Part shown: piece after piece, positions 14,748 to 19,519 of the stretch
Position numbering within the stretch: position 1 is the stretch's first letter
How the letters are laid out: every line of letters starts with the position of its first letter
Source of the DNA: a candidate division WS6 bacterium GW2011_GWC2_36_7
GTDB lineage: Bacteria; Patescibacteriota; Dojkabacteria; SC72
Direction of reading: 5' to 3'
DNA length: 19,519 nucleotides
Assembly (NCBI GenBank): GCA_000991805.1
Contig: LBSF01000002.1
Span: 1-19,519 of the forward strand
Program-made: the position numbers and the translations under genes
The notes under the pieces: generated by a model
What the model was told of the DNA's origin: nothing
The model's database searches: none
Seen by the model: the letters and a program-made list of their open reading frames with translations, nothing else

Positions 14748-16082
14748 TTAAATGGCTCTAGCAAACATAATTCCAGTTACTGCAGCTCCCGTTATACTTC
14801 CTGATACTCCAGCAGCATCTCCAGCCACATACAGCCCCTTTATACATGTCTGCAATCCGTTGTCTGTAACTATCTTTGAAGATCTAAACTTAACCTCTGG
14901 TGCATAGAGAAGTGTAGAACCCCCATTAATACCAGGCATCACCTTATCCAATATTTCTAATCCTTCTTCAATATTTTTTACTATTCGATATGGCAATGCC
15001 ATAGCAATATCCCCAGGTGTAACATCTGTAAGCGAAGGAGTTACAAATGATTTCGAAAGTCTACTCCATGAACTTCTCCTACCACTATGCAAATCTTCTA
15101 ATGATTGTAATAATGGTTTTCCTCCACCCAGAGTAGAAGCTACCTCTGCTATTGATTTAGCATATGCAATGGAATTTTCAACCGGTTCTGTAAGGCTTAC
15201 TTCTGATACAAATGCAAAATTTGAATTTTTTGATTTATGATCTGATTTTGAATGACCATTTACACAAATATATCCATCGTAGTTTTCAGTTGCAACTTCT
15301 CCATTAGGACAGCTACAGAAGGTTCGTATAATGTCGTGGTACGTTTTGGTTCTTACCTTATATACCGTCTCATATAATAATTCTGATTGACGTTTCATTA
15401 TTGGTGCTAAGAATTCTACTCTTACACCAACTTCAACTTTGTCATACATATATTTAATATCATATTTATTAGCTAGCTTTTGTAACCAGCTAGCTCGAAC
15501 TCTACCAGGTGCAAGTAGGACAATTGGGGCTTTTATATCTTTTCCATCTTTTGTAACTACCCCTTGTATTTTATTTTCCTTTACTAAGATATCTGTTACT
15601 TCTGTATTATCTAGTATCTCCACACCTTTTTTAAGAAGATCTTTTTCCATCTTAGCTATAACAGTAGTTAATTTGTCTGTTCCAACATGTCTAGCTTTTC
15701 TTACTATTAATTCCACATCATTTTTTGTAGCCTCATCTATCAGTTTGTCATATTCTTCATTTTGTTTAGGATAGTATTCTGCATCTACACCAAAGTCTGT
15801 AAAGATTTCATCTACATAGTCTAGGATTTTTTGATATTCGGGTTGAGATATGAGGTGGAAGGCTTTTTCGTGGGAAAGGTATGCTGTTAGATGTAGCTTG
15901 CCGTCTGAGAATGTTCCTGCTCCTCCTATGCCTGACATTACTTCACTTGGTTTTCTATTCTCAATTCTATTACCCATATCTATGAGGGCAATTTTCATAT
16001 CTTTGTGTGATTTGAGGAGTTCGTAACATGCAAACATGCCCGCAGGGCCCGCACCAACTACTATTACATCGTATTTGGACAT
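14748..16082 (-). CDS. FAD-dependent oxidoreductase (COG2509-type)
   Basis: A 444-aa flavoprotein. The dinucleotide-binding motif V-V-G-A-G-P-A-G is at residues 8-15, followed by G-I-G-G-A-G-T-F-S-D-G-K-L-H near 51-64. The C-terminal FAD motif G-L-Y-V-A-G-D-A-A-G is near residues 416-425, with G-S-I-T-G-A-A after it. This arrangement matches the uncharacterised FAD-dependent dehydrogenase group often annotated COG2509. The substrate is unknown. Residues around C-S-C-P-N-G in the middle hold a pair of cysteines. No leaderless -10 box is near the ATG; a TAATAAT tract about 30 bp upstream may be its promoter. The gene precedes purA by 16 bp on the same strand. Confidence 0.85.
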   Translation of the reverse strand: MSKYDVIVVGAGPAGMFACYELLKSHKDMKIALIDMGNRIENRKPSEVMSGIGGAGTFSDGKLHLTAYLSHEKAFHLISQPEYQKILDYVDEIFTDFGVDAEYYPKQNEEYDKLIDEATKNDVELIVRKARHVGTDKLTTVIAKMEKDLLKKGVEILDNTEVTDILVKENKIQGVVTKDGKDIKAPIVLLAPGRVRASWLQKLANKYDIKYMYDKVEVGVRVEFLAPIMKRQSELLYETVYKVRTKTYHDIIRTFCSCPNGEVATENYDGYICVNGHSKSDHKSKNSNFAFVSEVSLTEPVENSIAYAKSIAEVASTLGGGKPLLQSLEDLHSGRRSSWSRLSKSFVTPSLTDVTPGDIAMALPYRIVKNIEEGLEILDKVMPGINGGSTLLYAPEVKFRSSKIVTDNGLQTCIKGLYVAGDAAGVSGSITGAAVTGIMFARAI

Positions 16083-16416
16083 AGTGATATGTGGTTAGGT
16101 TACTTATTATTATTCCAAATATAAGGGTAAAGAGCAACTAGATGTTGCGCGTCCCATAGTATTGATTACGTAATGGGAAAGAAGTATAATATCCATAGTA
16201 AAAATAATGTAAATTATCTTTACACAAACCACTATTTGTATATCTATATGATTATAATTAGTTGTTCTTTAAAAAGCTAAAAGAAATTACTGACATATCT
16301 TCGAGGATGGCAATTTACTCATAATTAATTTATGAATAGGTTGCCTTCTTTGAGGTATGTGAAGAAGACTATGTAGACATAACAATGTCTTAAAAAAATC
16401 GTTCAAGGAGATTATA
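16083..16416 (+). promoter_or_regulatory. Promoter and structured 5' leader of the 16417 gene
   Basis: This is the longest gap besides the small RNA region. It holds a hairpin, GCAAC/GTTGC (16134-16148), then a promoter with TTGATT (16162-16167), 17 bp and TATAAT (16185-16190). A 10-bp palindrome, ATTACGTAAT (16165-16174), overlaps the -35 box and may be an operator. Transcription from about 16197 gives a leader of about 220 nt. Within it are three consecutive hairpins. The first, 16309-16345, has 5 bp, a symmetric 5x5 internal loop, then 6 bp. The second pairs 16345-16350 with 16362-16367, sharing base 16345 with the first. The third, AGACAT/ATGTCT (16375-16390), is followed by a run of seven A. 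A Shine-Dalgarno AAGGAG (16405-16410) then precedes the ATG at 16417. I recognise no known riboswitch class. Confidence 0.5.
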
Positions 16417-17145
16417 ATGGAATGCGTTTTGAATAACTACCCTGTAACAGGAAGTTCAATTCTCCGATTTGAAAAGCATGATACACTTTATATAAATGAC
16501 TTTTCTAACAAAATTGATAGTAACTTAGCACGTACCATTACGGAGGGAAATTATACTCGCGTTGTTTTTGAAAGAGATGTCATTGTATCTGTAACGGAAA
16601 TGGATTTTGAATGGATGCGTTGCAGACAATTATGCTTCATCAGAGAAGATCAAGGCAAAGAAATAAGAAGATCAGGAATCGTTGTATCTCAGAATTTCAG
16701 AGAGGCAATGATTAACTGGAATGAATTAGGAAGACTACCTAAAAAAATAAAAATTAGCCATGGACTTGACTATGCAATTGCATTTGAGGACGAGTTCATA
16801 ATCAGGCAAGATGCACGACGTTGTTGGATTGTAAAAAGGGAATTAATGGAAAAAGAAATTTTTCCCGCAATGCCTCTCCCAGAACAAGAAAGAGAAAGAA
16901 CTTTCTGGATTAAATTGCGTCCTTGTAAGATTGCGCCGGAACTTAATGAAATTACCATTTATAAAGAGAAACCAAACGATTTCGATTACGAAATCCAAAC
17001 CACCGGACGAATTATTAATTCTATTTCTGGATCAGTAGGTCTCCCAAGGAATAATTTCCACTTTATTAGGGGAAATCACCTTTTTTTCATTACCAAAGGG
17101 AAACCTATTCCAGCCCCAATTTTTAAAAAAATCAGAAACTTCTAA
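16417..17145 (+). CDS. Hypothetical protein, 242 aa
   Basis: I do not recognise this protein. It is soluble and rich in charged residues, with no signal peptide or membrane segment. The middle contains W-M-R-C-R-Q-L-C-F and the stretch D-A-R-R-C-W-I-V-K-R. The C-terminal third looks like beta strands with a basic end. The start is well fixed by AAGGAG 6 bp before the ATG, which is unusual here because most neighbours look leaderless. CGN arginine codons make up roughly eight of 21 Arg codons, against almost only AGA/AGG in genes such as the HemW-like one. Codon use, the long leader and isolation between hairpins suggest a separately regulated and possibly acquired gene. The large hairpin at 17166-17226 starts 20 bp after its stop. 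Confidence 0.72.
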   Translation: MECVLNNYPVTGSSILRFEKHDTLYINDFSNKIDSNLARTITEGNYTRVVFERDVIVSVTEMDFEWMRCRQLCFIREDQGKEIRRSGIVVSQNFREAMINWNELGRLPKKIKISHGLDYAIAFEDEFIIRQDARRCWIVKRELMEKEIFPAMPLPEQERERTFWIKLRPCKIAPELNEITIYKEKPNDFDYEIQTTGRIINSISGSVGLPRNNFHFIRGNHLFFITKGKPIPAPIFKKIRNF

Positions 17146-17165
17146 GTAATTTGCTTTTAGCGCAA

Positions 17166-17226
17166 GGGTTGGGTGTATACCTCATTTTTTTGTTCTTTAC
17201 TGAACTCAGAGATATATACCCTTCCC
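17166..17226. repeat. Long imperfect hairpin downstream of the 16417 gene
   Basis: The arms 17166-17183 and 17209-17226 pair symmetrically. GGG/CCC is followed by two T-T mismatches, then 13 positions with one G-T pair and one C-A mismatch. The 25-nt loop contains seven T. Neither arm is followed by a T-run, so it is not a simple intrinsic terminator. It may be a 3' UTR structure or a mobile-element remnant. Confidence 0.5.
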
Positions 17227-17270
17227 AAAACGCGTTTAAGAAAAAATACAATTCACACATTATTATTAAT

Positions 17271-17296
17271 TAACAAGTAGAAATACTTGTTATTTT
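17271..17296 (+). terminator. Hairpin terminator with GAAA tetraloop
   Basis: A perfect 9-bp stem, TAACAAGTA/TACTTGTTA (17271-17279 with 17284-17292), is capped by the GNRA-type tetraloop GAAA and followed by TTTT. It lies upstream of the MFS promoter and probably isolates it from the 16417 gene. Confidence 0.65.
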
Positions 17297-17318
17297 CTAT
17301 TCCTTCCTCATATGTTAC

Positions 17319-17324
17319 TATATA
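17319..17324 (+). promoter_or_regulatory. -10 box of the MFS gene, leaderless
   Basis: TATATA ends 6 bp before the ATG at 17331. The box is weaker than the TATAAT sites, but the spacing is the same. Confidence 0.4.
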
Positions 17325-17330
17325 TCCATC

Positions 17331-17960
17331 ATGCTCCAACTCCAAAAATATACAAAAAACTTCAACAAGGTAGTAGTACTCCTAACCATATCCGATGTAT
17401 TTGCATGGGGTCCATATTTCGTAATATCTACACTCGCAGGAATATATCTCTCTGGGAAATTAGGTGCTAATGCTATTGAATTCATAGGAGTTGGAACTGC
17501 CATATATTACTTCACAAGAGCACTAACACAAATTCCAATAGGGTATATAACGGACAAGATAAAGAGGGACAAAGATGAGATATATTTTTTGATAGGAGGA
17601 ATAATACTCATGGGTATTCCATACATGCTTTACCCACTCATCTCACAACCTTGGCATTACTATGTTCTTCAACTCATATTTGGTATTGGAGCATCCCTAA
17701 ACCTCTCAACGTGGAGAAAACTCTTTGCTATGAACATAGACTATGGTCGAGAGGGTAAACAATATGGGTTCTACGAAACCATTATTAGTCTCTCTACTGT
17801 TATTCTCAGTGCAGTAATTGGATTAATTGCAAACCTAGGAGATAGATATTTTGATCTTGTAATGATATCTTCAGGGATTTTAATGATTACAGGTAGTATA
17901 TGGATTGCCTTAATATTTACTGCGAAGAAAAGAAAAACAAACCATATAACAAGAACATAA
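17331..17960 (+). CDS. Half-size MFS-type transporter
   Basis: A 209-aa membrane protein with six predicted helices at about residues 13-40, 48-70, 84-103, 108-126, 145-165 and 172-195. Between helices 2 and 3 is G-Y-I-T-D-K-I-K-R-D-K-D, which resembles MFS motif A (G-x3-D-x2-G-R-R). The protein therefore looks like the N-terminal six-helix half of a major facilitator. It ends in a basic tail and TAA, and the following DNA encodes no second half, so it is not an evident frameshift. A homodimer is possible. The substrate is unknown. The start at 17331 is supported by a -10-like TATATA 6 bp upstream. Confidence 0.75.
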   Translation: MLQLQKYTKNFNKVVVLLTISDVFAWGPYFVISTLAGIYLSGKLGANAIEFIGVGTAIYYFTRALTQIPIGYITDKIKRDKDEIYFLIGGIILMGIPYMLYPLISQPWHYYVLQLIFGIGASLNLSTWRKLFAMNIDYGREGKQYGFYETIISLSTVILSAVIGLIANLGDRYFDLVMISSGILMITGSIWIALIFTAKKRKTNHITRT

Positions 17961-17964
17961 CATT

Positions 17965-17973
17965 TGATATACT
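17965..17973 (+). promoter_or_regulatory. Extended -10 box before the 38-aa ORF
   Basis: TGa-TATACT ends 8 bp before the ATG at 17982, the same layout as other leaderless genes in the window. Confidence 0.45.
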
Positions 17974-17981
17974 AAACATAT

Positions 17982-18098
17982 ATGAACGCAACAGAGATAA
18001 ATCAAAGATTAGCAGAGATAAATATATTAATGAACTTCATCCTTCAAAAATTGCAAGATTTAAAGAATCAAAGCAGTCTAAATAATATTCAAAGTTAA
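17982..18098 (+). CDS. Small ORF, 38 aa
   Basis: A 38-codon frame from ATG 17982 to TAA 18098. The peptide is polar and amphipathic, with I/L spaced at 3-4 residues (I-N-Q-R-L-A-E-I-N-I-L, then L-Q-K-L-Q-D-L-K), as in a short coiled coil. Support comes from the extended -10 box 8 bp upstream and a 6-bp gap to the next gene, which suggests cotranscription. It resembles no family I know. A competing frame in this stretch (17900-18085) overlaps the MFS gene end and lacks promoter support. Confidence 0.4.
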   Translation: MNATEINQRLAEINILMNFILQKLQDLKNQSSLNNIQS

Positions 18099-18104
18099 TA
18101 ATAA

Positions 18105-18362
18105 ATGAATACTGAAGATATAGTAGAACCACAACAGATTAATCCAGAAAATACACAAGAGGAAGTAGAGACTACACTCATAGAACCAATTGCAAACACA
18201 TATGAACAAATTCAGGCTCTATGTAATCAACTCTCTAACCAAAGTAAACCATTCTCTAACCAAGCGAATGCACTACTTACAGAAGCAACCGCCCTCTATG
18301 ATGAAGCTCAAAGATTAACACCAAATTACAAACCACCTAAAAACAATACTCCACAGGTATAA
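18105..18362 (+). CDS. Hypothetical protein, 85 aa
   Basis: An unrecognised small acidic protein. Residues 1-30 are rich in E, Q, N and T. Residues 31-72 form a likely amphipathic helix with many Gln, Asn and Ala and a short internal repeat (L-S-N-Q-S-K-P-F-S-N-Q). The tail is rich in Pro and Asn. No membrane segment or signal peptide is present. It starts 6 bp after the 38-aa ORF and ends 38 bp before the cysteine desulfurase start. It may be expressed together with the 38-aa ORF. No function can be assigned. Confidence 0.6.
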   Translation: MNTEDIVEPQQINPENTQEEVETTLIEPIANTYEQIQALCNQLSNQSKPFSNQANALLTEATALYDEAQRLTPNYKPPKNNTPQV

Positions 18363-18375
18363 ATAACATATATAC

Positions 18376-18394
18376 TTGACCACTATGGTAGAAT
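18376..18394 (+). promoter_or_regulatory. Extended -10 promoter of the cysteine desulfurase gene
   Basis: TGg-TAGAAT (18386-18394) ends 6 bp before the ATG at 18401, predicting a leaderless transcript. TTGACC (18376-18381) is too close to act as a standard -35 box for it. Confidence 0.55.
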
Positions 18395-18400
18395 ATATAT

Positions 18401-19519
18401 ATGAAAAATATATACTTTGATCACGCTGCGACAACCTCTGTAAAACCAGAGGTATTAGAAACAATGCTTCCATATTTTACAAAAAAATATGGCAACCCAT
18501 CTTCCATATATTCATTAGGAAGAGAGACAAAAAAAGCAATAGATGATACAAGAGAAAAAGTAGCTAAAGCATTAAATGCATTACCAAAGGAAATATTTTT
18601 TACAAGTGGAGGAAGTGAATCAGATAACTGGGCAATCAAAGGATTTGCTTTTGCAAATGAAAAAAAAGGAAAGCATATCATTACAACAAATATTGAACAC
18701 CATGCGGTATTACACACATGTAAATATCTAGAAAAATATGGATTTGAAGTAACCTATGTACCAGTAGATAACAAAGGAATAGTACATGTAGAAGATATAG
18801 AAAAAGCCATAAGACCAGATACCATATTGATATCTGTGATGTTTGCTAATAATGAGATCGGTACAATACAACCAATAAAAGAAATAGGGGCATTAGCTAA
18901 AGGAAAAGGGATATGTTTACATACAGACGCAGTACAAGCTATCGGTAATGTCCCTATTGATGTTAAAGATATGAACATTGATATGCTTTCACTCTCTGCA
19001 CACAAGTTCTATGGACCTAAAGGAGTAGGCGTCTTGTACATTAGAGATGGAGTAAGAATTTCACCAATGATACATGGTGGTGCACAAGAGAGAGGTAAGC
19101 GAGCAGGTACTGAGAATGTTCCAGGTATTGTTGGACTTGGAGAAGCTATTGATTTAGCAAATGAAAATATAGATGAATACAGTATAAAATTAATGAATTT
19201 AAGGGATAGGGCTATAAAGGAGATATTAGAAAAGATACCATATTCAAGATTAAACGGAGATGAAAAAAATAGATTACCCGGAAATGTAAATATTTCCTTT
19301 GAGTTCATAGAAGGAGAATCAATCCTCCTAATGCTAGATATGAAAGGTATATGTGCTTCGAGTGGGTCAGCATGTACCTCTGGTTCCCTAGATCCTTCTC
19401 ACGTGCTTTTGGCCATAGGTTTACCTCATGAGATAGCACATGGTTCTCTAAGATTAACATTTGGAGAAGAAAATACAGATAGTGATTTAGACTATCTGTT
19501 AGAGACATTACCTCCAATT
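18401..19519 (+). CDS. iscS: Cysteine desulfurase IscS/NifS, 3' partial
   Basis: 373 codons are visible and the frame runs off the window end. It is a PLP fold type I enzyme. It has Y-F-D-H-A-A-T-T at residues 5-12, N-P-S-S near 31, G-G-S-E-S-D-N near 69, N-I-E-H-H-A-V-L near 99 and T-D-A-V-Q. The PLP lysine is Lys202 in [10 protein letters not shown], and the catalytic cysteine is Cys325 in S-S-G-S-A-C-T-S-G. Both lie at almost the same positions as in E. coli IscS. The enzyme moves sulfur from cysteine to a persulfide for Fe-S cluster or tRNA thiolation. Which of these applies cannot be told, since the downstream partner (iscU, mnmA or other) is outside. The start is fixed by the family N-terminus and the -10 box 6 bp upstream. 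Confidence 0.95.
   Translation, partial: MKNIYFDHAATTSVKPEVLETMLPYFTKKYGNPSSIYSLGRETKKAIDDTREKVAKALNALPKEIFFTSGGSESDNWAIKGFAFANEKKGKHIITTNIEHHAVLHTCKYLEKYGFEVTYVPVDNKGIVHVEDIEKAIRPDTILISVMFANNEIGTIQPIKEIGALAKGKGICLHTDAVQAIGNVPIDVKDMNIDMLSLSAHKFYGPKGVGVLYIRDGVRISPMIHGGAQERGKRAGTENVPGIVGLGEAIDLANENIDEYSIKLMNLRDRAIKEILEKIPYSRLNGDEKNRLPGNVNISFEFIEGESILLMLDMKGICASSGSACTSGSLDPSHVLLAIGLPHEIAHGSLRLTFGEENTDSDLDYLLETLPPI

Noticed and set aside
17900..18085. 61-aa ORF at the end of the MFS gene
   Set aside because: It overlaps the MFS coding end and lacks a promoter or ribosome binding site. The frame from 17982 has an extended -10 box.

Overview
The window is an AT-rich bacterial chromosome segment of 19.5 kb, with about 22 genes on both strands and mostly short gaps. 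Several traits together suggest a member of the Candidate Phyla Radiation (Patescibacteria), or a similarly reduced monoderm. Most proteins are minimal, single-domain versions of their families. The transporter is half-size, there are many orphan small proteins, and a heliorhodopsin is present, a family known mainly from monoderms. The standard genetic code fits throughout: of 21 stop codons read, 15 are TAA, 6 are TAG and none is TGA. The phylum call is inference, because no rRNA or ribosomal protein is in view.

Layout. 1-969 holds the end of a GH3 beta-N-acetylhexosaminidase (nagZ-like). 970-1308 has no protein gene. It carries two tandem copies, 179 bp apart, of a probable structured small RNA, each with its own promoter. 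1309-2479 holds a DUF167 gene divergent from an Obg GTPase gene that is broken by an apparent deletion of about 44 nt. 2524-6700 runs rightward: an orphan 444-aa protein, a HemW-like radical SAM protein, an orphan 127-aa protein, a DNPH1/RCL-like deoxynucleotide hydrolase and a RimK-like ATP-grasp ligase. 6799-6975 encodes a very basic 58-aa protein that shares a strong hairpin terminator with a convergent DEAD-box helicase. 8398-10271 holds a HAD phosphatase divergent from a membrane-anchored polysaccharide deacetylase. 10336-11097 is a heliorhodopsin. 11107-13294 is a GT39/GT2 glycosyltransferase pair. 13340-16082 encodes a divergent adenylosuccinate synthetase and a FAD-dependent oxidoreductase. 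16083-17330 contains a 242-aa orphan gene with an unusual structured leader, a good Shine-Dalgarno sequence and two downstream hairpins. 17331-19519 holds a half-size MFS protein, a 38-aa small ORF, an 85-aa orphan and the start of an IscS/NifS cysteine desulfurase.

Shared expression logic. For at least nine genes a -10 box, often an extended TGn-TATAAT form, lies 6-8 nt before the chosen ATG. Transcription should then begin at or next to the start codon (leaderless mRNA). Two genes (6799 and 16417) instead have a promoter farther upstream and a clear Shine-Dalgarno sequence. This contrast was used to choose starts.

The cell-envelope genes (GH3, deacetylase, GT2, GT39, MFS) suggest glycan remodelling and glycosylation at the surface. 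The most unusual items are the tandem small RNAs, the heliorhodopsin, the interrupted obg and the orphan gene with the long structured leader.
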